A DNA stretch of 64,000 nucleotides from Roseivivax lentus. Its GTDB lineage: Bacteria > Pseudomonadota > Alphaproteobacteria > Rhodobacterales > Rhodobacteraceae. The stretch covers positions 1 to 64,000 of the forward strand of contig NZ_FTOQ01000012.1 of NCBI RefSeq assembly GCF_900156805.1, given 5' to 3'. The position numbers and the translations under genes were made by a program. The notes beneath the pieces were generated by a model. The model worked only from the letters and a program-made list of their open reading frames with translations, searched no databases and was not told the origin of the DNA. Below are positions 54,448 through 62,249 of this stretch, in pieces (position 1 is the stretch's first letter; each line of letters starts with the position of its first letter).

Positions 54448-55287
54448 TCAGCCAGCCGACCCGAGTGCCGGACGCAACGCCATGTGCCGGTTGACGTCCT
54501 TGTAGAGCAGGTAGCGGAAGCGGCCCGGCCCACCGGCATAGCAGGCCTGCGGGCAGAAGGCGCGCAGCCACATGTAATCGCCCGCCTCGACCTCGACCCA
54601 ATCCTGGTTCAGCCGGTAGACCGCCTTGCCCTCGAGCACATAGAGCCCGTGCTCCATCACGTGGGTTTCGGCGAAGGGGATCACCGCGCCGGGCTCGAAG
54701 GTGACGATGGTGACATGCATGTCGTGGCGCATGTCCGCGGGATCGACGAAGCGCGTCGTGGCCCATTTGCCATCGGTTCCGGCCATCGGCGTCGGCGCCA
54801 CGTCCTGTTCGTTGGTGACGATGACCTCCGGCCGGGGCAGCCCCTCGACGGGGCTGTAGGCCTTGCGGATCCAGTGAAAGCGCAGGGCCGCGTCGCCGTC
54901 ATTGGTCAGGTGCCACGCGGTTCCTGCGGGCAGGTAGACATAGCTGCCCGGACGCAGCGCATGGGTCGCGTCGCCGATGCCGAGGCGTCCGGTGCCCTCC
55001 ACGACGAACAGCACGCCCTGCGCGCCGGGGTCGGTTTCGGGGCGGGTGGAGCCGCCGCCGGGCGACACCTCCATGATGTATTGCGAAAACGTCTCGGCGA
55101 AGCCGCTGAGCGGGCGCGACAGCACCCAGAGACGCGTGCGGTCCCAGAACGGCAGGAAGCTCGTGACGATGTCCTGCATCGTGCCGCGCGGGATCACCGC
55201 ATAGGCGTCGGTGAAGACTGCCCGTCCGGTCAGAAGCTGCTCCTGCGGCGGGTGGCCGCCTGTCGGTGCAAAATATCGTGCGGTCAT
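54448..55287 (-). CDS. allE: (S)-Ureidoglycine aminohydrolase (bicupin)
   Basis: A 279-residue two-cupin enzyme that converts S-ureidoglycine to S-ureidoglycolate and ammonia. The N-terminal cupin spans about 55-140 (MEVSPGGGSTRPETDPGAQGVLFVVEG). The C-terminal cupin holds the manganese ligands in ETHVMEHGLYVLEGKAVY and the Gln of FCPQACYAGG, with YLLYKDVNRH at the end. This step feeds ureidoglycolate lyase, encoded on the opposite strand. Allantoate amidohydrolase, which makes ureidoglycine, is not in the window. Confidence 0.93.
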   Translation of the reverse strand: MTARYFAPTGGHPPQEQLLTGRAVFTDAYAVIPRGTMQDIVTSFLPFWDRTRLWVLSRPLSGFAETFSQYIMEVSPGGGSTRPETDPGAQGVLFVVEGTGRLGIGDATHALRPGSYVYLPAGTAWHLTNDGDAALRFHWIRKAYSPVEGLPRPEVIVTNEQDVAPTPMAGTDGKWATTRFVDPADMRHDMHVTIVTFEPGAVIPFAETHVMEHGLYVLEGKAVYRLNQDWVEVEAGDYMWLRAFCPQACYAGGPGRFRYLLYKDVNRHMALRPALGSAG

Positions 55288-55333
55288 AACGGCTCCAAAG
55301 GTGACAAACCCGGCGATGATACGCTCCCGTCCG

Positions 55334-55351
55334 GGCGGGTGACCACCCGCC
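55334..55351. promoter_or_regulatory. 18-base palindrome upstream of allE
   Basis: GGCGGGTG and CACCCGCC flank the two bases AC, giving a near-perfect 18-base palindrome 47 bases upstream of the allE start. In the 156-base gap between the racemase and allE genes it could be an operator or the end of the upstream operon. There is no T tract. Confidence 0.35.
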
Positions 55352-55443
55352 ACTTCCCGACAGCACCTTTCGGCTTTCACGAAGAATGGCGCGGGTTTTG
55401 TCGGAAATGCCGGAAGGTGGCGGGCCTGTGGCTGGGCGCGGCG

Positions 55444-56109
55444 TCAGCCCGTCGCCGAGGCGCCGCTCGCCACGACCGCCCCGGCGAGGCAGGCCGAGGC
55501 GGCGACGCCGTCGATCAGGGGCACGCCGGTCCGCGCCGACAGGCGGGCTTTCAGCGGCGCCATGCCCGCGCACCCGAGGATCGCGCAAGCGGCCGCATCC
55601 TCGCGGGCCGCGGCGTCGATTTCCGCCGCGATGCGGTCGATGGTTCCGGGCGCGCCTTCGTCGATGGTCAGGACGGGCAGGCCGCTGGCCCGCACCGAGG
55701 CGCACAGCGCCGTATAGCCCTGATCGCGCAGGTTTTCCTCGATCACCGGGATCGAGACCGGCAGCGACGTGATGACCGAGAAGCGCAGGCCGAGAAGCTG
55801 CGCCATCACGTAGCTCGCCTGACCGATGCCGAGAACCGGACAGCCCGCCTGCGCCCGCGCCTCGGCAAGGCCGGTGTCGTCGAAACAGGCGATGACGATG
55901 GCGTCGGCCCCTTGCGCACGGGCCACCGGCAAAAGCTTCAGGAGGCCCGGCACCGATGCCTCGCCATCCGCCTTGCCCTGGATCGCCGCGGGGCCGCGTG
56001 CATTGGTCAGCCCCGCGATCTCGGCGCCGGGAAGGGCCGCGCGCGCGCTCGCGACGATGCCCTCGGTCATCGAGACGGTGGAATTGGGGTTGATGTAGAC
56101 GAGTTTCAT
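55444..56109 (-). CDS. Asp/Glu racemase family, hydantoin or allantoin racemase
   Basis: A 221-residue racemase of the aspartate/glutamate superfamily. The two catalytic cysteines are Cys75 (VIACFDDTG) and Cys180 (ILGCAGM), with INPNSTVSMTEG at the N-terminus typical of the hydantoin-racemase branch. Beside urate genes, allantoin racemase (HpxA-like) is the likeliest role, matching stereoisomers to the S-specific allantoinase; hydantoin racemase is the alternative. It overlaps the last permease gene by four bases, which ties it to the ABC importer. Confidence 0.85.
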   Translation of the reverse strand: MKLVYINPNSTVSMTEGIVASARAALPGAEIAGLTNARGPAAIQGKADGEASVPGLLKLLPVARAQGADAIVIACFDDTGLAEARAQAGCPVLGIGQASYVMAQLLGLRFSVITSLPVSIPVIEENLRDQGYTALCASVRASGLPVLTIDEGAPGTIDRIAAEIDAAAREDAAACAILGCAGMAPLKARLSARTGVPLIDGVAASACLAGAVVASGASATG

Positions 56110-56942
56110 ACGCCTTGCCCCGCATCCGAGCCCAGACGCGCCCGGCGCTTGCCCATGATCCACACGGCCAGCAGGAAGACCGCGATGATGGCGAAGGAAA
56201 ACAGCGTCGTCAGCGTGCCGAGCGCGTAGATCACCGGGGTGGTGACGTTGGTGGTCATGCCGAAGATCTCCAGCGGCAGGGTGTTGTAGCTGCCGGCGGT
56301 CAGGAGCGTGCGGGCGAACTCGTCATAGCTCAGCGTGAAGCCGAACAGCGCCACCCCGATCAGCGAGGGCGCGATGATCGGCAGCACCACGTAGCGGATG
56401 GTCTGCCACGAGGTCGCGCCCTGGTCGCGGGCGGCCTCCTCGTAGCTCTTGTCGAAGCGGTTGAAGACCGCGAACATGATCAGCAGGCCGAAGGGCAGGG
56501 TCCAGGTCAGCTGCGATCCGAGGCCGGAGCTAGCCCAATGCACCTTCAGCCCGAGCTGGTTGAAGATCAGCCCGACCCCCAGCGACACGAGGATCGACGG
56601 GATCACCAGCGACGTGATCGCGGCGTAGAACAAAATGGCCGACCCGGCGAAGCGCTTGCGGAAGGCAAGCCCCGCCATCACCGACACCACGACCGTGATG
56701 ACCATGACGATCAGCCCGAGGGCGAAGCTGCGCCGGAACGCGCCCCAGATATCGCCCACCGCCTGCTCCTCGAACAGGTCGCGGAACCAGTAGAGCGAGA
56801 CGCCGTTCATCGGGAAGGTCAGGCCGCCTTGCGGGCCCTGGAAGCTCAGGATGCCGATGGTCAGGATCGGCCCGTAGAGGAACAGGACGAAGAGCCCGAA
56901 GAAGGCCGCAAGCACGTAGAAGGAACGGGGGCGGCGGTCCAT
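56106..56942 (-). CDS. ABC transporter permease, PotC-like
   Basis: A 278-residue inner-membrane permease with six helices. It has the cytoplasmic EAA loop (YEEAARDQGATSWQTIRYVVLPIIAPSL) and resembles the PotC subunit of spermidine/putrescine-type importers. One base separates it from the preceding PotB-like gene; its stop overlaps the racemase start. Confidence 0.91.
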   Translation of the reverse strand: MDRRPRSFYVLAAFFGLFVLFLYGPILTIGILSFQGPQGGLTFPMNGVSLYWFRDLFEEQAVGDIWGAFRRSFALGLIVMVITVVVSVMAGLAFRKRFAGSAILFYAAITSLVIPSILVSLGVGLIFNQLGLKVHWASSGLGSQLTWTLPFGLLIMFAVFNRFDKSYEEAARDQGATSWQTIRYVVLPIIAPSLIGVALFGFTLSYDEFARTLLTAGSYNTLPLEIFGMTTNVTTPVIYALGTLTTLFSFAIIAVFLLAVWIMGKRRARLGSDAGQGV

Positions 56943-56943
56943 G

Positions 56944-57798
56944 TCACAGCTCCTTTCGGATGTTGACGAAGCGCAGGAGGATGGCGATCACGATCAGCAC
57001 CGTGCAGAGAAGCACGACGGCGGTGGCCGCGGCGGAGGGATATTGCAGCAGCCCGATATCGTTCGAGATCAGCCGGCCCACATTGGCGCGCTGCGATCCG
57101 GACATGAACCGCACGGTGATGAAATCGCCCATCACCAGCGTCACCACGAAGATCGTGCCGATCATGATGCCGGGCTTGGTGAGCGGAATGATGATGTGCA
57201 CCAGCGTCTGAAACCCCGACGCGCCGGCGTCGCGGGCCGCCTCCAGCAGCGATTTGTCGATCCGCATCATGGTGTTGAAGATCGGCACCACCATGAACAG
57301 CGTGTAGAGATGCACGAAGGCGAGAAGCACCGAGAAGTCCGAATAGAGCAGCCATTCCAGCGGCTCGTCGATCACCCCCCAGGAGATCAGCGTCTGGTTG
57401 GCGATGCCGTTGCGCCCGAGAAACGGGATCCACGAGATCATGCGGATGATGTTCGAAGTCCAGAACGGGATCGTGCAGATCAGGAACAGCGCCACCTGCA
57501 TCGTCAGGCTGCGCACGTGGAAGGCCAGGAAATAGGCCACCGTGAAGCCAATCACGAGCGTCAGCGCCCAGGTGATCAGCGCGTATTTGAAGGTGGCGAG
57601 GAACACCCGGTAGGTGACCGGGGAGCCGAACAGGAACTCGTAATTGTCGAACTGGAAGGCCGGGTAGATCGAGAACTCCGTGGCCCCCCAGAAGCTGACG
57701 ATCACGATCATGACGATAGGCGCGATCAGGAAGGCCAGCAGGATCGCGGCCAGCGGCGCGGCCTGCAGCCAGCCCAGGACGTGGCGGTTCGTGCTCAT
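56944..57798 (-). CDS. ABC transporter permease, PotB-like
   Basis: A 284-residue permease with six helices and the EAA loop LLEAARDAGASGFQTLVHIIIPLTKPGI. The start MSTNRHVLGWLQAAP is preceded by AGAAGGG; the open frame extends further upstream without a better site. It is a PotB-type partner for the PotC-like protein. A hairpin separates it from the receptor gene. Confidence 0.9.
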   Translation of the reverse strand: MSTNRHVLGWLQAAPLAAILLAFLIAPIVMIVIVSFWGATEFSIYPAFQFDNYEFLFGSPVTYRVFLATFKYALITWALTLVIGFTVAYFLAFHVRSLTMQVALFLICTIPFWTSNIIRMISWIPFLGRNGIANQTLISWGVIDEPLEWLLYSDFSVLLAFVHLYTLFMVVPIFNTMMRIDKSLLEAARDAGASGFQTLVHIIIPLTKPGIMIGTIFVVTLVMGDFITVRFMSGSQRANVGRLISNDIGLLQYPSAAATAVVLLCTVLIVIAILLRFVNIRKEL

Positions 57799-57847
57799 AT
57801 GGGCGCGGCCCTTCTGTTTCTTGCCGTCGGTCTGCGCGGGAGGGGCA

Positions 57848-57870
57848 CCGGGGGACAGCACGCCCCCCGG
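57848..57870 (-). other. Stem-loop between ABC receptor and permease genes
   Basis: CCGGGGG (57848-57854) pairs with CCCCCGG (57864-57870) around a nine-base loop, in the 112-base gap downstream of the receptor gene. No T tract follows. It resembles the stem-loops after the other two receptor genes in the window and may protect the receptor message. Confidence 0.5.
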
Positions 57871-57910
57871 ACGGACGCCTTGCGGCGCCACGTGTTCGGC
57901 AATGCCGGGA

Positions 57911-59191
57911 TCAGGCCGCGATGAACTCGTTCCACTTGCGGACCATGTACTGGTTCTCGTCCATCACCGCGTTCCAGCAGGCGACAGCGCCCATGCGGTC
58001 GTAGAACGAGCCGCCGTCGCGCACGTCGCCCGCCTGGGCCAGCGCGTCGCCGCCGGGCGAGGTGATGACGTCGGTGGCTTCCTTGCCCTCGAACCAGTAG
58101 CCCCACTCGTTCTCGCTCATGAACGCCTTCGAGGTCTCCGGAACGGCCGAGTAATAACCTTGGCGCATCAGGTAGCCGCCGACCCAGCCCGAAAGATACC
58201 AGTTGATGTAATCGTAGGCCGCATCGAGCTCCATGCCCGACAGCGAGTTCGACAGGCCGATGCCGCCGCCCCAGCTGCGATAGCCTTCCTCGAGCGGCTG
58301 GTAGACGCAGGGGATGCCGCGGGACTTGACCGCGGTGATCGCGGGCGACCACATCGACTGGATCACCACCTCGCCCGAGGCCATCAGGTTCACGCTCTCG
58401 TCGAAGGTCTTCCAGAAGGCGCGGAACTGGCCGTTGCGCTTGGCTTCGGTGAAGATCGCCATGGTCTGGTCGATCTCTTCGCGGGTCATGTTGCCCTTGT
58501 CGCCATAGGTGATCTCGCCCATCGATTCGCAGACCATCGCCATGTCCATGATGCCGATCGACGAGATGTCGAGGATCGAGGCCTTGCCCTGGAATTCGGG
58601 GTTCAGAAGCTCCGACCAGTTGCGGATCGGGCGGCCGATCAGGTCGGGGCGGATGCCCAGCGTGTCGGCGTTGTAGATCGTCGGGATCAGCGTCATCCAG
58701 CCGGTCTCGCTGTCGGCGAAGGTGGTGCCGCCGGGGCCGTCGACGAAGCCCACGGTGTGGGGCGCGGTGCCCTGGGCGATCTCGCTCTCGGGCGTCAGCT
58801 TGCCGTCCCGGAAGATGCCGACGATCTTGTCGTAATTGGCGATCCGCGAGGTATCCATCGCCTGCAGGTTGCCCGTCGGCCAGACCTTCTTGCAGATCCA
58901 GTATTCGATATCGGCGATGTCGAAGCTGTCGGGCTGGGTGGCGGCGCGCTGGGTCACGCTGTCGCTGTCGAGGGCGGTCATCTCGAGCGTGAAGCCGAGG
59001 TCTTCCTTCACCTTGTTCGCCACGTCGTTGAGGTTCGACACCCCGGTGCCGAACTGGCGCAGCACGATGTCCTTGGTGTCCTGCGCCCAGAGCATCGGGG
59101 CGGGCAGGGCGGAGGCCGCGAGCGCCGCGCCGCCGGTTCTGAGAAGCGCGCGGCGGGTGTAGCCGGCCTTGGGTTTCGCGAGTTTCGTCAT
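57911..59191 (-). CDS. ABC transporter substrate-binding protein, PotD-like, Tat signal
   Basis: A 426-residue periplasmic receptor. The N-terminus carries a twin-arginine signal (YTRRALLRTGGAALAASALPAPMLWAQ). The body (TGWMTLIPTIYNADTLGIRPD, WSELLNPEFQGKASILD, WGGGIGLSNSL) is of the spermidine/putrescine-binding type 1 fold. Family members bind polyamines, opines and other small compounds. The neighbouring racemase suggests allantoin or a hydantoin (inference). A Tat signal is unusual for such receptors but common in this family in alphaproteobacteria. Confidence 0.9.
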   Translation of the reverse strand: MTKLAKPKAGYTRRALLRTGGAALAASALPAPMLWAQDTKDIVLRQFGTGVSNLNDVANKVKEDLGFTLEMTALDSDSVTQRAATQPDSFDIADIEYWICKKVWPTGNLQAMDTSRIANYDKIVGIFRDGKLTPESEIAQGTAPHTVGFVDGPGGTTFADSETGWMTLIPTIYNADTLGIRPDLIGRPIRNWSELLNPEFQGKASILDISSIGIMDMAMVCESMGEITYGDKGNMTREEIDQTMAIFTEAKRNGQFRAFWKTFDESVNLMASGEVVIQSMWSPAITAVKSRGIPCVYQPLEEGYRSWGGGIGLSNSLSGMELDAAYDYINWYLSGWVGGYLMRQGYYSAVPETSKAFMSENEWGYWFEGKEATDVITSPGGDALAQAGDVRDGGSFYDRMGAVACWNAVMDENQYMVRKWNEFIAA

Positions 59192-59245
59192 CGTCTTGGT
59201 CCTCTCTCTGTTGGGTCTTCGGGGTTTTTGGGAATGTGCGGCCGG

Positions 59246-60220
59246 TCAGGCCTCGAGGCGGTGCAGGCGGCTGTCGTCCCAGCTCAGCCGGACCGCGTCG
59301 CCGGGCGATTTCGGTGCGGCGAAGAACGCCTCTTCGGGCAGGAGCGCCAGCACGTCGTCGCCGCTTTCGGTGCGCGTGGTGACCGCCACTGACGCGCCCT
59401 GGTACTCGACGGCGGTGATCGTCGCGGGCAGACCGTCCTGTCCCAGCTGCACCGCGTCGGCGCGCACCGTCGCCTTGCCGCCGGGCAGGCTGATGACGTT
59501 GTGCCCGCCGATGAAGCGCGCGACGAACTCGGTGCGGGGCGTGGCCCAGACCTCGCGCGCGGGGCCGGCCTGTTCGATCACCGCGTCGTTCATCACGACG
59601 ATCTCGTCGGCCAGTGCCAGCGCCTCGTCCTGACCGTGGGTCACGTGGATGAAGGTGATGCCCAGCTCGCGCTGCAGCTTCTTCAACTCGGCGCGCATGC
59701 GGATGCGCAGGAAGGGATCGAGGGCCGAAAGCGGCTCGTCGAGCAGCAGCACCTTGGGCTCGGTCACAAGCGCGCGCGCGAGCGCCACGCGCTGCTGCTG
59801 TCCGCCGGACAATTGCGCGGGCAGCCGGTCGGCCAGATGCGTCATGTCCACCAGCGCCAGCAATTCGTTCGCGCGGGCGTGCCGGCTGGCCTTGTCGACC
59901 CCCTTCATGCGCAGCGAGAAGGCCACGTTGTCGCGCACCGACAGATGCGGAAACAGCGCGTAGTTCTGGAACATCATCGCCGTGCCGCGCTGCGCGGGCG
60001 GCAGGAACGACACGTCATGCCCGTCGAGCAGGATCGACCCTTCGCTGACCTCCTCGTGGCCCGCGATCATCCGCAGGGTGGAGGACTTGCCGCAGCCCGA
60101 CGGCCCGAGCAGGCAGACATAGCTGCCCGGTGCGAAAACGTGGTTTATGTCGCGCACCGCGACCGTCTCGCCGTAGCGCTTGGTCAAGCGCACCAATTCA
60201 AGGTCAAAGCCGCCGCGCAT
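59246..60220 (-). CDS. ABC transporter ATP-binding protein, PotA-like
   Basis: A 324-residue ATPase. It has Walker A GPSGCGKSS, Q-loop FQNYALFPHLSV, signature LSGGQQQRVALARAL, Walker B VLLLDEPLSALD and the H-loop FIHVTHGQDEA. A C-terminal TOBE domain occupies about 235-320. It is the first gene of a minus-strand operon (ATPase, receptor, two permeases, racemase) and is divergent from the GntR gene. Confidence 0.94.
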   Translation of the reverse strand: MRGGFDLELVRLTKRYGETVAVRDINHVFAPGSYVCLLGPSGCGKSSTLRMIAGHEEVSEGSILLDGHDVSFLPPAQRGTAMMFQNYALFPHLSVRDNVAFSLRMKGVDKASRHARANELLALVDMTHLADRLPAQLSGGQQQRVALARALVTEPKVLLLDEPLSALDPFLRIRMRAELKKLQRELGITFIHVTHGQDEALALADEIVVMNDAVIEQAGPAREVWATPRTEFVARFIGGHNVISLPGGKATVRADAVQLGQDGLPATITAVEYQGASVAVTTRTESGDDVLALLPEEAFFAAPKSPGDAVRLSWDDSRLHRLEA

Positions 60221-60367
60221 GAAGCCCCCGTGTCGCTTGTTGACCCAAAGTCAGCACCGCCGACGCCCCGGCGTCACGAAAATGCGTCATGGCGGCGGGC
60301 GCAAAATCGCCTCGGCTTAAATTTTCCGCATTCTGCACAAGGATGTGCACTAAATAAAGTGCAGTAA

Positions 60368-60375
60368 TGTATACA
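60368..60375. promoter_or_regulatory. TGTATACA palindrome, candidate GntR operator
   Basis: A perfect 8-bp palindrome in an AT-rich part of the 248-base divergent region. FadR/FCD-type GntR proteins are known to favour GTATAC-centred sites. Just upstream, CTGCAC and GTGCAG words flank a related GTGCAC (60332-60364). It overlaps an in-frame ATG at 60367, which argues that the regulator gene starts further on. Confidence 0.5.
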
Positions 60376-60468
60376 ATTCGGCCTGCAGACCTCGCGCCGC
60401 CCTCCGCTCTTGTCCCGCGCGCCGCGAATCGAAATAACGGGCGGCGGGCAGAAGAAGGGTCGGACGGC

Positions 60469-61155
60469 ATGACAGGCTTGGATCTCAAGCAATGGACCAG
60501 CGACAGCGTCGCCGCGGATCTGGAGCGGGCGATCCATGAGCATCGTCTGCCGCCAGCCACCAAGCTTGGCGAGGACGAGCTGGGCGAGGCCTACGGCATC
60601 AGCCGCACCACCGTACGCGCGGCGCTTCACGCGTTGTCCCATCGCCGTCTTGTCGAGCTGAAGCGCAATCGCGGCGCTTTCGTCGCCCAGCCCAGCGTGC
60701 GCGAGGCCCGCGAAGTGTTCGAGGCGCGCGCCTTGCTGGAGCCGCGCACGGCGCATTCCGCCGCCGAACGCATGACCGAACCCGCGCTTGCGCGGCTGCG
60801 CGAGAGCATCGTGCAGGAACATGCGGCGATGCAGGCCGGGGATGACGGGCGTGCGCTGTTCCTGTCGGGGCAATTTCACTTGGAGATCGCCCGCATCGCC
60901 GACCAGACCACCATCGAGGCGTTCATCTCTGAGCTGGTGTCCCGTTCCTCGCTCATCATCGCGCTCTATTGGCGCAGACGGGCGGCCCTGTGCGAAACGC
61001 AAGCGCATCACGCGCTTCTGGAAGCGTTCGAGCAGCGCGACGGCGCCGCCGCGGAGCAATTGATGAAGAGCCACCTGCTCGATCTCGTGGCCTCGCTCGA
61101 TCTTCGCAACGTGGCGGAGCCCGCCACCTCGCTCCGCGAAGCGCTCAAGAAATGA
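60469..61155 (+). CDS. GntR-family regulator, FCD subfamily
   Basis: A 228-residue regulator with an N-terminal winged helix (KLGEDELGEAYGISRTTVRAALHALSHRRLVELKRNRGAFVAQPS) and an all-helical FCD effector domain (about 75-215) with the metal-binding His in FHLEIA, HHALLEAF and KSHLLD. I chose the ATG at 60469, downstream of AAGGG. It is divergent from the PotA-like operon, which it likely controls, and overlaps the GNAT gene by four bases. Confidence 0.9.
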   Translation: MTGLDLKQWTSDSVAADLERAIHEHRLPPATKLGEDELGEAYGISRTTVRAALHALSHRRLVELKRNRGAFVAQPSVREAREVFEARALLEPRTAHSAAERMTEPALARLRESIVQEHAAMQAGDDGRALFLSGQFHLEIARIADQTTIEAFISELVSRSSLIIALYWRRRAALCETQAHHALLEAFEQRDGAAAEQLMKSHLLDLVASLDLRNVAEPATSLREALKK

Positions 61156-61988
61156 CCGGGGCCCGGTTCCGCACCGCGACGCCGGACGACGTGGTGCAGA
61201 TGCTCGACTGGGCCGCGGCGGAGGGCTGGAACCCGGGGCTGGAGGATGCGGAGGCCTTCTTTGCGGCCGATCCCGCGGGCTTCTTCGTGGCCGAGATGGA
61301 GGGCCGGGTCGTCGCCGCGATTTCCGTGGTTAACCATTCCGAGCAATTCTCCTTCCTCGGGCTTTATCTCTGCACGCCGGAATTTCGCGGGCGCGGGATC
61401 GGATTCGGGCTGTGGCAACATGGCGTCGCTCATGCGGGCACGCGGACGATCGGCCTCGACGGCGTCGCCGCGCAGGAGGGCAATTATGCCAAGTCGGGCT
61501 TCGTGCTGGCCGGACGGACGCGCCGTCTGGCCGGGCATTTCGAGAGCGAGAATGTGACGCTGCCGCTGGTCGGGCCGGACGACCTCCCGCCGCTGGCCTT
61601 GCGCGATGCGGCGGCGACGGGTGTGACGCGGGATCGCTTTCTGCGCGCCTGGCTGGCGGAGCGTCCGACGCGCAAGACGGTGATGCTACGCGGGGAAGGT
61701 GCCGAGGTGACGGGCTTCGCCACGGCGCGGCGCTGCCGAGAAGGGGCCAAGATCGGGCCGGTCATTGCGCCGGATGCCGAGACGGCCCTCGCGCTCGCGC
61801 GACAGGCGGCGTCCGCTTTGGGCGAGACGTCGGTGATCATCGACGTGCCAGACAGCGCCCCGGCCTTCGGCACGCTCTTGCGTGCGCACGGGTTCACGGA
61901 GGGCTTCGCCACCGCCCGGATGTATCGCGGCCCCGCACCCGGGACGGATGGGACGCTGCACGCGGTCGCGACTCTGGAGCTGGGTTAG
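61152..61988 (+). CDS. GNAT-family N-acetyltransferase
   Basis: A 278-residue protein with an N-terminal GNAT domain (FRTATPDDVVQMLDWAAAEGWNPG, acetyl-CoA loop FRGRGIGFGLWQHG) and a C-terminal second GNAT-like domain (about 145-275). The segment GLDGVAAQEGNYAKSGFVLAGRTRRL is typical of the YitH-like two-domain group. The substrate is unknown. Coupling to the GntR gene suggests it acts in the same pathway as the ABC importer. Confidence 0.87.
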   Translation: MTGARFRTATPDDVVQMLDWAAAEGWNPGLEDAEAFFAADPAGFFVAEMEGRVVAAISVVNHSEQFSFLGLYLCTPEFRGRGIGFGLWQHGVAHAGTRTIGLDGVAAQEGNYAKSGFVLAGRTRRLAGHFESENVTLPLVGPDDLPPLALRDAAATGVTRDRFLRAWLAERPTRKTVMLRGEGAEVTGFATARRCREGAKIGPVIAPDAETALALARQAASALGETSVIIDVPDSAPAFGTLLRAHGFTEGFATARMYRGPAPGTDGTLHAVATLELG

Positions 61989-62249
61989 GCGGGCAAGGCG
62001 CGAATTCGCGCGGCGGTGTCGTTGGCTGCCGCGAAATCCTCGGGCGCTGTCGAAAAGGCCAGGGGTGAGTCGGATCGCCCATTTCCGCCCGCACCACCTG
62101 CCATCGAGAACCCGAACCGGAAAACGGCAAACGATTTGCAAACACCGCCAAGGGCTTCTCCGAAAGTCCACAACCTCAGGTTTGCCGGGATGACTTGCGC
62201 ACGCTTTCGTTGTATCCTCGGCAGCATTATTTGAGCCGGAGAAATTTTT

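Noticed and set aside
60367-60468. Longer GntR start at 60367
   Set aside because: It overlaps a likely operator palindrome, adds a non-conserved Ala/Arg-rich stretch and lacks a ribosome site.
61998-62011. Perfect 14-base palindrome GCGCGAATTCGCGC
   Set aside because: Short, isolated and not positioned at a promoter; likely chance in GC-rich DNA.
61985-62227. An 80-residue minus-strand frame between the GNAT and protease genes
   Set aside because: No ribosome site and no recognisable motif; codon pattern not convincing.
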